A DNA stretch of 64,000 nt from positions 19,388 to 83,387 of the forward strand of contig NZ_BNDS01000013.1 of the NCBI RefSeq assembly GCF_014656545.1, written 5' to 3'. Shown piece after piece: positions 18,035 to 27,239 of the stretch (the stretch's first letter is position 1; every line of letters starts with the position of its first letter). The notes beneath the pieces are model-generated. The model did not search any database and was not told where the DNA came from. It was given only the letters and a program-made list of their open reading frames with translations. The translations under genes and the position numbers were made by a program. This DNA comes from Neobacillus kokaensis. GTDB lineage: Bacteria > Bacillota > Bacilli > Bacillales > Cytobacillaceae.

Positions 18035-18526
18035 TTTTAGCTGTTTGCGTGCCCGGTAGAGTCTGGTTTTGACTGTTCCGGATTTTAAATTTAAAATGTT
18101 TGCGATTTCGGCTTCCTTTAATCCATATTGAATTTTCAAGATAAGAACTTGCTGTGATTCAACGGATAGGTTCTCTACCGTCCGGTCCACTTCCTCTTGA
18201 AAGAGACGGACACAGACTTCTTCTTCGATATTTTCGCCGTTCACAGCGTGCCCCGCCATTGGTTCTAATACAGTTGAATCCAGCAGGATACAGCCTTTTC
18301 GTTTTTCCAATCTTAAAAAGTCAATCGCCGTTCTCGCGGTAATCGCAGACAGCCAGGCTCCTATTTTCCCCGTATCATCCACTGAATCTATTTTTTTATA
18401 GGCCTTTAAAAATGCCTCTTGAACCACATCCTCCGCGTGGAAGCTGTCTTTAGTATATTGATAAGCAATATAGAGCATCCGCTGGGAATACATTGCATAT
18501 AACTGATTGAAATCAAGCGCGCCCAG
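18011..18526 (-). CDS. ECF-type RNA polymerase sigma factor, probable CTG start
   Basis: A sigma-70 family protein of ECF type: region 2 with YTKDSFHAEDVVQEAFLKAY and region 4 with ILKIQYGLKEAEIANIL and SGTVKTRLYRARKQLK. The first ATG (18493) has no ribosome binding site and would cut off region 2.1. The frame continues upstream through GALDFNQLYA, which fits region 2.1, to a stop codon with no ATG, GTG or TTG. A CTG at 18526 lies 7 bases after AGGGGGTG, one mismatch from the ideal site, so CTG initiation (172 residues) is proposed. The gene follows the ABC permease and may be co-transcribed with it. No anti-sigma gene is recognised; the permease-type membrane protein upstream could serve as a sensor. 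Confidence 0.75.
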   Translation of the reverse strand: MGALDFNQLYAMYSQRMLYIAYQYTKDSFHAEDVVQEAFLKAYKKIDSVDDTGKIGAWLSAITARTAIDFLRLEKRKGCILLDSTVLEPMAGHAVNGENIEEEVCVRLFQEEVDRTVENLSVESQQVLILKIQYGLKEAEIANILNLKSGTVKTRLYRARKQLKRCLTRTG

Positions 18527-18550
18527 GTCGCCACCCCCTAGTAACCTCTT

Positions 18551-20521
18551 CTATCTAAAATGCCTCTTAACAAAATCCGGTGCATGCTCCTCATCGAAAG
18601 ACATGATTTCGACATAATCACCAAATTTATAGTAAAATATCACCTTGTACTCTCCTCGGTCATATGCTGATGTTGCATCAAGCAGCTGCTCCATTTGCCG
18701 CTTCTCTTTAATATCTAAGGAATCCTTTTTGCTCTCAAGTTCCTCCTGAGAGATCTCTAAATCATTACTATTAGAGACATCACCCTTCACAACCAGCACA
18801 TGCGATAAATCTTCGCCGGTTACTTTCACTCTATCAGTGAGTCCCTTCTCCTTCAGCCAGTTTGAAATATTTTGATACGTAGGTTTTATTTCAATTGAAT
18901 GGATAGAATGATTATCACCTAAATAAATTTCCACGATTGAGCCGCGGTCCCGGAAATAAAGACTATCCTCATACGATTCAGCTAACACATCTTTCCGTAA
19001 TGCTTCAAGGACCTCTTTCGTTTCTTCCGGATTAGACAATGTGACCGTCTTATTCATCGGCCCATTCGCCCGAATGTTAAGGCTCTTAATTTCACTGTCT
19101 TTTATTTTGAAAATTGGCTTTGTTGCCTGCTTATATTCCTTCGATTCATAGATTGATTTGAAAAAATCATCGTAAAGCCGTTCATTTACTTGATATTCGC
19201 GAGTCATAGAACTGCCGTTTTTCAACTCATATCGAACAAAATAATTGATTGTCTGTTCATTTTTCTTATGCTTCAATTTACGATCTGCGAGAATTTGCTG
19301 GTGCATCCTGCGGACTGCCGTTATATTCGCTTCTTCTTTCAACGGTTTCATCCTATAGTACTCCTCATCGGGTTCGGCATTATTCCATATCCAATATGGT
19401 TCATTTGTCAATTGAACACCTTGGATATCCGCAAGATCGGGAACTCGATTTTCATAGATTCCAAGCGCTTTTATTCCGATAACTAGGATAGCCACCACCG
19501 CAGCAAAGACAGCTAATCCCTTTAACCGAGCGAAAATCCGCCAAGTTTTTTGCAGCACCATTTCGGCAATAAAATAACCAAATACAGCACCAATCACGTA
19601 CCCGAAGATGATCCACGAAATGTTATTGTTCGAAACACCTGAGAAATAGGTCCCGCCAACAAGCATCGTACAAAACGTGACACCATATTTAAAAATTAAG
19701 CGCAGTTTAGGGAACGCAATCGCTTCCGATGCCTGCTCCACATTTCTTTTTTTATAAAATAGAAGTGCCAGCAGGTAAAAGGCCACAGCTAAAATGAAAT
19801 AAATAATAGCATCGCTCCATTGAAAAATCCTGCCGTTAAGACTTGTCGCATAAGTGATTGGTGACATTCTTTCCAGCTGCTGTTGAAGGAAAAACTCACT
19901 TGGAAAGCCATACAACAGTATCTTCAAGTTATAAAACAGCAAAAGCACAAAGCCAACTGGGAAAAATAAGAAAATATACGCCAGCACGGCATGTACTGCT
20001 GATATTCCCGTCATCATTGCAATCATGACACTGGCTGTATATAAAAGCAGTGTGATAACAATGGTAGTTCCCGCCCAATAAAATATATCTTCCAAACTGT
20101 ATAGACTGCCAAGGTCTAACAGATTACGCAGGATTAGGATCATTAAGGTGATGACAGCAACAGGTACAGTTAAAAACATAATTCCTGTAATCGCATAATG
20201 ATGAAAGATCTTTTCCCTTTTTAAAGGCAGGCTGTGCATCAGATCAGACGCCTGCTTTACATGAAGGAAGCGGAATAAGAATACCGCCAGAATCACAGGC
20301 ACAATCACAAGCAGACCAAGCTGCAATTCAAAATTCACTTGAAAAAGGGTATAGCTTTCTCCCTTATAATAATCTGGAAGCCGATCTTCCGAGTACATCA
20401 TCATCAACTGAATTGGCAGGATAAATAGCAGACCGAGGAAATATACAATCGAAATCCAGCCTGTGCTTCTTACGATTTGCATAATCATTTCCTTATTAAA
20501 CCACGACATTTTTGATGGCAT
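18551..20521 (-). CDS. ABC-2-type permease with large soluble C-terminus (Ytr-like)
   Basis: About 656 residues. The first 370 have roughly eight to nine membrane segments in ABC-2 permease style; the last 280 are hydrophilic and presumably extracellular. The ORF can be extended to 20602, but the ATG at 20521 (MPSKMSWFN), overlapping the ATPase gene by 26 bases and 9 to 10 bases after GGGGG, fits better. With the ATPase and the GntR repressor it resembles the YtrABCDEF type of transporter, linked in Bacillus to cell-wall-antibiotic stress. Direction and substrate are not shown. Confidence 0.8.
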   Translation of the reverse strand: MPSKMSWFNKEMIMQIVRSTGWISIVYFLGLLFILPIQLMMMYSEDRLPDYYKGESYTLFQVNFELQLGLLVIVPVILAVFLFRFLHVKQASDLMHSLPLKREKIFHHYAITGIMFLTVPVAVITLMILILRNLLDLGSLYSLEDIFYWAGTTIVITLLLYTASVMIAMMTGISAVHAVLAYIFLFFPVGFVLLLFYNLKILLYGFPSEFFLQQQLERMSPITYATSLNGRIFQWSDAIIYFILAVAFYLLALLFYKKRNVEQASEAIAFPKLRLIFKYGVTFCTMLVGGTYFSGVSNNNISWIIFGYVIGAVFGYFIAEMVLQKTWRIFARLKGLAVFAAVVAILVIGIKALGIYENRVPDLADIQGVQLTNEPYWIWNNAEPDEEYYRMKPLKEEANITAVRRMHQQILADRKLKHKKNEQTINYFVRYELKNGSSMTREYQVNERLYDDFFKSIYESKEYKQATKPIFKIKDSEIKSLNIRANGPMNKTVTLSNPEETKEVLEALRKDVLAESYEDSLYFRDRGSIVEIYLGDNHSIHSIEIKPTYQNISNWLKEKGLTDRVKVTGEDLSHVLVVKGDVSNSNDLEISQEELESKKDSLDIKEKRQMEQLLDATSAYDRGEYKVIFYYKFGDYVEIMSFDEEHAPDFVKRHFR

Positions 20522-21395
20522 AGCCGATATCCCCCATTTCATAAATAAAGATTTCCTCAAGTGTGAGCGGGAGTAAATCAAAAATGACCGGATTAGTCTC
20601 ACGAATTTGTTTAGCTAATGAATCCTCATTGCCCCTGACAATGAAAAGGCTGACGCTCCCTCTTTTCTCGGTATGTAGAGGGTTCAATTTTTTCAATAAT
20701 TGCTTCGGTACATCATTGCGGTAGGCCACTTGTACCTTATGAATATCCGCCTTCAGCTCATCCAATTCTTTTTGCATGATGAGCGCACCTTTATGAATAA
20801 TGCCGATATGGTCACAAATATCTTCAATTTCCCGCAGGTTATGCGATGAAATGAAAATGGTCATCTCCCTTTCCGCTACATCATTGATCAGCAGATTTTT
20901 TATCTTTTTTCGTACTACTGGATCAAGGCCGTCCATCGGCTCATCTAGTATAAGAATTTCCGGGTTAGCGGACAAAGCCAGGATAAAGGCAATTTGCCGC
21001 TGCCATCCTTTAGAAAAGGTTTGAATTTTTTTCTGTAAATTCACTTCAAATAACTCCACAAGCATTTCGAAACGTTCTTCGCTCCAGTTTGAGTAACAGT
21101 TCTTATAAAATCGGGCCATCTGCTTTGTTGTATAGTGGGAGAAAACATATGGGTGATCTGGTATATAAAAGATTTTTTGCTTCAAGCCAATATTTTCGTA
21201 AACCGGGGTCCCATCAATCATGACATCACCATTGTCCTGCCGGTAAATCCCTGCCAGCAGCTTGATTAATGTGGTTTTCCCTGCCCCATTTGAACCAATC
21301 AGGCCGTAAATTGAGCCTTTTTGAATCGATAGATTAACGTTTTCCAGCGCTTGAAACCGGTCAAAACGTTTGCTCACTTGTTTCATTTCAATCAT
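20496..21395 (-). CDS. ABC transporter ATP-binding protein (YtrB-like)
   Basis: 299 residues with Walker A GSNGAGKTT (about 34-42), Walker B ILILDEP (about 145-151) and the switch histidine in ISSHN. The signature is FSKGWQRQ rather than LSGGQ, as in YtrB-type ATPases of bacteriocin or cell-wall-stress exporters. The C-terminal 80 residues form an extra domain. It overlaps the GntR gene by 8 bases and the permease gene by 26, a tight operon. The lone permease implies a homodimeric transporter. Confidence 0.9.
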   Translation of the reverse strand: MIEMKQVSKRFDRFQALENVNLSIQKGSIYGLIGSNGAGKTTLIKLLAGIYRQDNGDVMIDGTPVYENIGLKQKIFYIPDHPYVFSHYTTKQMARFYKNCYSNWSEERFEMLVELFEVNLQKKIQTFSKGWQRQIAFILALSANPEILILDEPMDGLDPVVRKKIKNLLINDVAEREMTIFISSHNLREIEDICDHIGIIHKGALIMQKELDELKADIHKVQVAYRNDVPKQLLKKLNPLHTEKRGSVSLFIVRGNEDSLAKQIRETNPVIFDLLPLTLEEIFIYEMGDIGYAIKNVVV

Positions 21396-21777
21396 TCCGT
21401 TCCCCTCCCCCTTTTACACCATCTAGCTTTTGGATTAATTGAATCAGTTCATCCGGCGGTATTCCGAGAAAGAGCGCCTCCAAGATTAGTTTTTCAAGCT
21501 CCTGTTTGACCGTTTTAATTTTTTCTAAATCTTTAATCTTATGGTTTGGATTGACGAAGCTTCCTTTCCCTTTAACCGAGTAGATAAACCCTTGGTTCTC
21601 GAGCTCGCGATAAGCTTTTTGAATGGTATTTGGATTGATGGTAAGCTCCGTAGCCAGGGTACGGACGGACGGCACCTGTTCATCAGGCTTCAGCATCTCA
21701 TTCATAATTAGCTCCTTCATCTTGTCAACCAATTGTTCATAAATCGGCTTTCGGCTCCTCATGTCCAGTTCAAACAT
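21388..21777 (-). CDS. GntR-family repressor, YtrA subgroup
   Basis: About 129 residues. The N-terminal winged helix (PIYEQLVDKMKELI through VPSVRTLATELTINPNTIQKAYRELENQGFIYSVKGKGSFV) is followed by a short helical dimerisation tail, the hallmark of the YtrA subfamily, which lacks a large ligand domain. A TTG at 21792 is in frame but sits in the GC-rich leader; the ATG at 21777 gives MFELDMRS and fits the family. First gene of the ABC operon and probably its repressor through the palindrome at 21805-21823. Confidence 0.88.
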   Translation of the reverse strand: MFELDMRSRKPIYEQLVDKMKELIMNEMLKPDEQVPSVRTLATELTINPNTIQKAYRELENQGFIYSVKGKGSFVNPNHKIKDLEKIKTVKQELEKLILEALFLGIPPDELIQLIQKLDGVKGGGERND

Positions 21778-21804
21778 AATGGGGGCCCCCAATCTGTATT
21801 AAGT

Positions 21805-21835
21805 GTACTATGATTCGTAGTACAGTATTATTATA
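21805..21835 (-). promoter_or_regulatory. Promoter and operator of the GntR-ABC operon
   Basis: GTACTA (21805-21810) and TAGTAC (21818-21823) form a perfect inverted repeat with 7 bases between. A TATAAT box reads on the minus strand at 21830-21835, placing the palindrome at about +1 to +19, a repressing position. No good -35 box is visible. A cre-like TTGGAAACGGTTGGAA overlaps the promoter at 21837-21852. Confidence 0.6.
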
Positions 21836-21876
21836 TTCCAACCGTTTCCAAAAGAAAAGAGGTATTTTAAAAAAAA

Positions 21877-21987
21877 GGCTGTGTTAAACTTGGCTGTTTG
21901 ATTTACGCTACAGGGGCTTTGCTTTCCGCGGGCGTTCCGCTTCAATCAACAGAGTTAAAAAATCAATAATGATCTTTTACACAGCCT
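21877..21987. repeat. MITE-like element, full copy
   Basis: AGGCTGTGTTAAA (21877-21889) and TTTTACACAGCCT (21975-21987) are terminal inverted repeats with one mismatch. The interior has CTGTTTGATTTACGCT and TTCAATCAACAGAGTTA, a second inverted pair. The 58175-58265 element is the same with an internal deletion. It lies just before the GntR operon. Confidence 0.7.
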
Positions 21988-22044
21988 AAAAAAATAAGGC
22001 ACATCCCTAAATATGGAATCTGCCTCGTTTTTTATATTAAACTA

Positions 22045-22821
22045 TCAATGGATGTCAGGCACCCAAGCCTTTGCCTTTTTAATAAACACAAACGCGAAGA
22101 TCCCGATAATCGCCACATACACTTCGACAATCCACAAATTTGTTAGGTGGCCTGTTTGAAAGAAAACAAGTGGAAAGTCAATTGCGGCATGAATGAGAAT
22201 GGCATAAAAAACATAAGAAAACTTCTTTTTTATCACAGCTGTTAATACTAATAAACTAAAGGCAATTTGCATAAAAACGGCGAAGAACCGTTCCACACAT
22301 GCTAACAGATAAAAGGATATTCCTTGGTTTAACACGGTTTCCTTAATAGCTGCCATTTGCTCAGCGGGCATTTGACCAGCTAAACTTTTCTCAAAAGTTC
22401 CAGCATTAATCATAGTGGCGAAAAGGATATTTGGGACGATAATCATAAGCATTAACACGATCGCTTCAATCCCTCCCCAGCCAATGCCAAAGGAGATTCC
22501 GCCTTTATAATCATGATATTTCTTTAGCAGCCAAGTGAATAAGAGAAACCTGCCTAACTCCTCAAATACTCCAGCAGCCAGCCCTCCATATAGACCAAAC
22601 CACCAAGGGTGATCGGCATAGTTCGGAAAGCTGGTAACGACAATAACATGCAATATCTTTTCTAACACTTGTGTAAAAACAATAAAGCCAACGCTTCCAA
22701 TGATTAATGGCTTTAAGGCGACACCGGTTCTCTTTCTATAAAATAAAACTAACCCCGCAAATAAAACAAATGAAAAAATAATTGGAACAAACATTGAAAT
22801 GATTGTGGCCGTACTAATCAT
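22045..22821 (-). CDS. YhfC-family intramembrane metalloprotease
   Basis: 258 residues with about seven membrane segments and the conserved motifs of the YhfC branch of CPBP-like proteases: GVFEELGRFL (about 84-93), ACVERFFAVFMQIA (about 175-188) and HAAIDFP (about 211-217), presumed metal or catalytic residues. Targets are unknown. The ATG at 22821 follows AAGGGGAG. The last codons (W-V-P-D-I-H) are formed by a REP-like copy at 22051-22064, so the C-terminus seems to have been remodelled by the repeat. A Fur-like palindrome lies upstream at 22857-22887. Confidence 0.85.
   Translation of the reverse strand: MISTATIISMFVPIIFSFVLFAGLVLFYRKRTGVALKPLIIGSVGFIVFTQVLEKILHVIVVTSFPNYADHPWWFGLYGGLAAGVFEELGRFLLFTWLLKKYHDYKGGISFGIGWGGIEAIVLMLMIIVPNILFATMINAGTFEKSLAGQMPAEQMAAIKETVLNQGISFYLLACVERFFAVFMQIAFSLLVLTAVIKKKFSYVFYAILIHAAIDFPLVFFQTGHLTNLWIVEVYVAIIGIFAFVFIKKAKAWVPDIH
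22051..22064. repeat. REP-like copy inside the end of a gene
   Basis: GATGTCAGGCACCC, one change from the family core, lies within the last six codons of the YhfC-like gene. Confidence 0.7.
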
Positions 22822-22856
22822 GGTAATCTCCCCTTGTATTATTTATATCTCTTTTG

Positions 22857-22887
22857 ATTATTATCATTATCAATAATGATAATAATA
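22857..22887 (-). promoter_or_regulatory. Fur-family-like box
   Basis: A long inverted repeat of ATTATTATCATTAT and its complement. Read on the minus strand it contains TGATAATGATAATAA, 13 of 15 positions of the Bacillus 7-1-7 Fur/Zur/PerR-type consensus TGATAATNATTATCA. It lies about 40 bases before the YhfC-like start. Which metal regulator, if any, binds is not decidable from sequence. Confidence 0.4.
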
Positions 22888-22932
22888 CATCTTTAAGCTC
22901 CCGTCAATTACTTTTTTGGTATTTTTTTCAAC

Positions 22933-22947
22933 TTGGTGTCAGGCACC
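22933..22947. repeat. REP-like copy at the head of an ORF
   Basis: TTGGTGTCAGGCACC; same core as the copies at 9546-9558 and 16181-16194. Confidence 0.75.
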
Positions 22948-23295
22948 ACAAAAAGACAAATAGACGCAAGAGATTATCTTCAGCAACAGGGTACGATAAC
23001 AGAATCGGTTACCCGGCAGATTGTTTTTATGAAACGGAAAATGAAACGATTAGGTTTTACCAATTTGGATATATGCGTCACTCGTCATATTTTTATTGAT
23101 AAACAGCGGGTGTTGAAAACCGTCGATCATGCAAATGTATATAAACAGAAACCCATACCGGTACGGTTGTTAAATACAGTATCCGAACTTGGATTAATGG
23201 ACCTCTTTTTGCAGCAGGTCCGAGACATGGACCAGGAATTCTATTCCGAATGGAAGAACTATGTCCATGCCCGGCGGAGCAAAAATGAAGATTGA
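22933..23295 (+). CDS. Unknown protein fragment whose frame begins in a REP-like repeat
   Basis: The frame runs 120 codons from a TTG that is part of TTGGTGTCAGGCACC (22933-22947); the first six codons are repeat sequence and no ribosome binding site precedes them. The next in-frame start is ATG 23029. The product is basic and helical (FMKRKMKRLGF, PIPVRLLNTVSELGLMDLFLQQ) and I recognise no family. The likeliest reading is the 3' end of an older gene whose 5' part was replaced at the repeat; a genuine short gene starting at 23029 is possible. Confidence 0.35.
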   Translation: MVSGTTKRQIDARDYLQQQGTITESVTRQIVFMKRKMKRLGFTNLDICVTRHIFIDKQRVLKTVDHANVYKQKPIPVRLLNTVSELGLMDLFLQQVRDMDQEFYSEWKNYVHARRSKNED

Positions 23296-23330
23296 TTGCA
23301 GCAAATAAGGCTGCGCAGTTTTACGTAAGC

Positions 23331-23388
23331 AAAGGGACAGTTCTTGTGCTTTTTTTCTAGGAAGGACAAGAACTGCCCCTTGTTTTTT
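23331..23388 (+). terminator. Long terminator hairpin
   Basis: AAAGGGACAGTTCTTGT pairs with ACAAGAACTGCCCCTT around a loop of about 18 bases and is followed by GTTTTTT. It ends whatever transcript covers 22933-23295. The rest of the gap to 23552 holds the upstream region of the HAD gene; no clear promoter was assigned. Confidence 0.75.
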
Positions 23389-23551
23389 GAATTCACAGGG
23401 TCTACAGTTTTGACCTCCTTGTCATCGATTACTAAAAATAAGCCAATGACTCAAATTTTTACACTTAGTGTATTCCTCATCACCTCATATTTAACGAGTG
23501 AATATGATAAAAGCATCTATCCCGGATTAGTGATCGGAGGAGTATCTTTTT

Positions 23552-26152
23552 ATGGATAACCCTTTACATTCAACTGGATCGGCAAAAATGCCATATTTAG
23601 ACGGATCGGAGTCAAAAGCATTAAACCGACCCTCAGCACTTGATTTTGCGAAGAATATGTTAGAATACGATATCATTTCGATTGATGTGTTTGACACATT
23701 ATTACTAAGACCGTTTTCAGAGCCTCACCATTTATTCATGATTATTGGAGAAAAACTTAACTGTACAAATTTTATGTCTATCCGGATGAAAGCGGAAAAG
23801 GAAGCACGTTATCAAGCGGAAATAAGAAAAGGAAACAAGGAAGTAACACTTTACGATATATATGAACTTATTGAGTTACAAACAGGAATTGATAAACGAT
23901 ATGGTGTACAGGTAGAGTTCCAGACAGAATTAGAATTTTGCTTCGCTAATCCATATATGAAGGATGTTTTTGAATTACTTAAATCGCAAGACAAGAAAAT
24001 GATTGCGATTTCAGATAGTTATTTAACAAAGTCGATGGTTGTAAAATTGTTGGAGAATGCAGGTTTCAGTGGATTTTTAGATGTCTTTGTTTCAAGTGAA
24101 AACAACGGCAGTAAACAAGATCAACAATTATTCAAAATAGCTTTACAAAAATTAGGCAAGGATATCAGGTTGGTCCACGTAGGTGAAAATATCGAGTCGG
24201 ATATAAAAAATGCCCAAGAACTTGGAATCGCAACACGCTATTACAATAATGTTCACGAAACAGGAAACCAATTCCGTTCAGACGGCATGTCCGAGTTAAT
24301 CGGCTCCACATACAGCGGAATTGTCAATACGCATTTGCATAATGGCAGCAAACAGTACACCCCCCATTATGAATATGGTTTTATTTATGGAGGGTTATAT
24401 ATATTGGGCTACTGCCAATGGATTTATGATTATGCAAAGCAAAATAATATAGATAAAGTGTTATTTCTTTCAAGAGATGGAGATATTTATCGCAAAGTAT
24501 TTAATTTTCTTTATACAGATATCGATCATGAGTATGTTTACTGGTCCCGCATTGCCAATATAAAATATACAATCGAAAAAAATCGTTATGACTTTTTAAA
24601 ACGAATGGTAAAACATAAAGCAAATGGTGTATTAGCCATTACAATAAAAGGACTCTTAGAATCTTTGGAATTAGATGACATGGTTGACCTGCTGCCTCTT
24701 TACCAGCTTAAACAAAATGATTTGATTCATAAAGGCAATGTAAAAATCATTCAAACCTTTTTTGTGGAAAACTGGGACCAAGTCGTAAAGAAACTTTCTG
24801 AAGACAACGAGCTTGTAAAGGGGTATTTTTTAAGCATCCTTGGGGGAAGTAAGAAAGTCGCTGTAGTGGATGTTGGCTGGGTTGGATCAGGAGGTTCGGG
24901 AATTAAATATTTAATCGAAGAAAAGTGGAAATTAAATTGCGAAGTTCATAGTTTAGTTGCTGGCTGCAGACACTCCAACCATACCGGTAATCTTACCCAA
25001 ATTATGAAAAAGGACATAGCAGCTTATATTTTTTCTAGAATGTATAACAGAAATTTATATGATATTCATTCAAGTAAGAAACATATTAATGTCTTTTTTG
25101 AGCTATTTACTCAAGCATGCTATCCTTCATTCTCAGGCTTTAAGAAAACCGATGACAGTTTTAAATTCCTATTTGATGTTCCGGAAGTGGAAAACTATAA
25201 AATCATCAAGCAAATTCATCAAGGTATTTTTGATTTTGTCAGATTATATAAAAACGCTTTTTCAAATTATGAATATCTCTTTAATATTTCGGGATACGAT
25301 GCGTACTTGCCTTTTAAAATGATTATAAAAGATCTTCGATTTATAAAGAATTATTTTGGCAGCCTGCGTTTTTCAAGGGGAGTCATTGCAGATACAGAAA
25401 ATCAAACCTTCGAAACCTTGAATGAAATAATGGACCAGGCTGAGCTTTGCCATCAAAATCACTTAAACGAAAATTCATCTATTGAAAATTCCGCTCATTT
25501 TTCAAATGACATTGACTATTCGATGACATACCATTATGAGTATGCACTTAAAATAATCCATGATTTATTTAGTCCCCCTGCTATTTATGAAATGAACACA
25601 GATAAACTTCTTCTGGAAAACCTATTAAACATTTTCGAAAATCGAATAAACCTGAGCGTGAATAGCATCAAAAATTTACGGCAGATTCCCGGTAAAAGTG
25701 TGGTGCTCATTGATGATTTTAACCACGGCGCATTGCCAGAACCCAAAGAGATGATAAATTTTTTAAAATCAGCAGATAAAGAGTCTGTCATCATCTTTTT
25801 GAACTCCAATAAGGAATATCTTTTCTATAATTACCCTGACAAAGAAATATTAGAATTTATCGTGCCAGTTGAGATACTTCGTTACAATGCTGCTGATGAG
25901 ACTCAGCAAGACTCAAAGACTATTTTTCTTTATTCAAAAAGGAAGGATCGAAGGAATATGGTTAATCAACAATCATTTGAAAAAACACTTGACGGTTCAA
26001 ATGAAAAGATAATAGTAAAGAAAATGTCAGAAGAGCAGCTAAGGATAAAAGTTTTAGAAGGGATTTTAGAGGCAACCGAAAAACGATTAGAGCATTATAT
26101 TAAGTTGGAATCGGAGCTGAGAACAAAGTTAAATATGAAGATGACGGAGTGA
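23552..26152 (+). CDS. Large HAD-superfamily protein (COG5610-like)
   Basis: 866 residues. The first domain (about 38-240) is a HAD hydrolase: motif I in ISIDVFDTLLLRP (nucleophile D45), motif II in IAISDSYLTK and a C-terminal GENIESDIKNA. A second region (about 290-480) starts DKVLFLSRDGDIYRKVF and looks like another phosphohydrolase-like unit with AVVDVGWVGSGGSG. The rest is novel to me and the C-terminus (about 820-866) is a probable coiled coil. Proteins of this architecture are usually found in surface-polysaccharide clusters, but here the gene stands alone with its own ribosome binding site (GGAGGAG) and terminator. Phosphatase action on a glycan or nucleotide-sugar is an inference. Confidence 0.7.
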   Translation: MDNPLHSTGSAKMPYLDGSESKALNRPSALDFAKNMLEYDIISIDVFDTLLLRPFSEPHHLFMIIGEKLNCTNFMSIRMKAEKEARYQAEIRKGNKEVTLYDIYELIELQTGIDKRYGVQVEFQTELEFCFANPYMKDVFELLKSQDKKMIAISDSYLTKSMVVKLLENAGFSGFLDVFVSSENNGSKQDQQLFKIALQKLGKDIRLVHVGENIESDIKNAQELGIATRYYNNVHETGNQFRSDGMSELIGSTYSGIVNTHLHNGSKQYTPHYEYGFIYGGLYILGYCQWIYDYAKQNNIDKVLFLSRDGDIYRKVFNFLYTDIDHEYVYWSRIANIKYTIEKNRYDFLKRMVKHKANGVLAITIKGLLESLELDDMVDLLPLYQLKQNDLIHKGNVKIIQTFFVENWDQVVKKLSEDNELVKGYFLSILGGSKKVAVVDVGWVGSGGSGIKYLIEEKWKLNCEVHSLVAGCRHSNHTGNLTQIMKKDIAAYIFSRMYNRNLYDIHSSKKHINVFFELFTQACYPSFSGFKKTDDSFKFLFDVPEVENYKIIKQIHQGIFDFVRLYKNAFSNYEYLFNISGYDAYLPFKMIIKDLRFIKNYFGSLRFSRGVIADTENQTFETLNEIMDQAELCHQNHLNENSSIENSAHFSNDIDYSMTYHYEYALKIIHDLFSPPAIYEMNTDKLLLENLLNIFENRINLSVNSIKNLRQIPGKSVVLIDDFNHGALPEPKEMINFLKSADKESVIIFLNSNKEYLFYNYPDKEILEFIVPVEILRYNAADETQQDSKTIFLYSKRKDRRNMVNQQSFEKTLDGSNEKIIVKKMSEEQLRIKVLEGILEATEKRLEHYIKLESELRTKLNMKMTE

Positions 26153-26177
26153 AATAAATGTGTTCCTAAAAATAAAC

Positions 26178-26216
26178 GAAGCCAGTTCGCTTATATTTAA
26201 TAAGACAACTGGCTTC
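26178..26216. terminator. Bidirectional terminator
   Basis: GAAGCCAGTT (26178-26187) and AACTGGCTTC (26207-26216) form a perfect stem between the convergent HAD and LacI-type regulator genes, with T-rich sequence on the plus side. Confidence 0.8.
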
Positions 26217-26234
26217 ATTTATTACTGACCTTAT

Positions 26235-27239
<1,005 letters not shown>

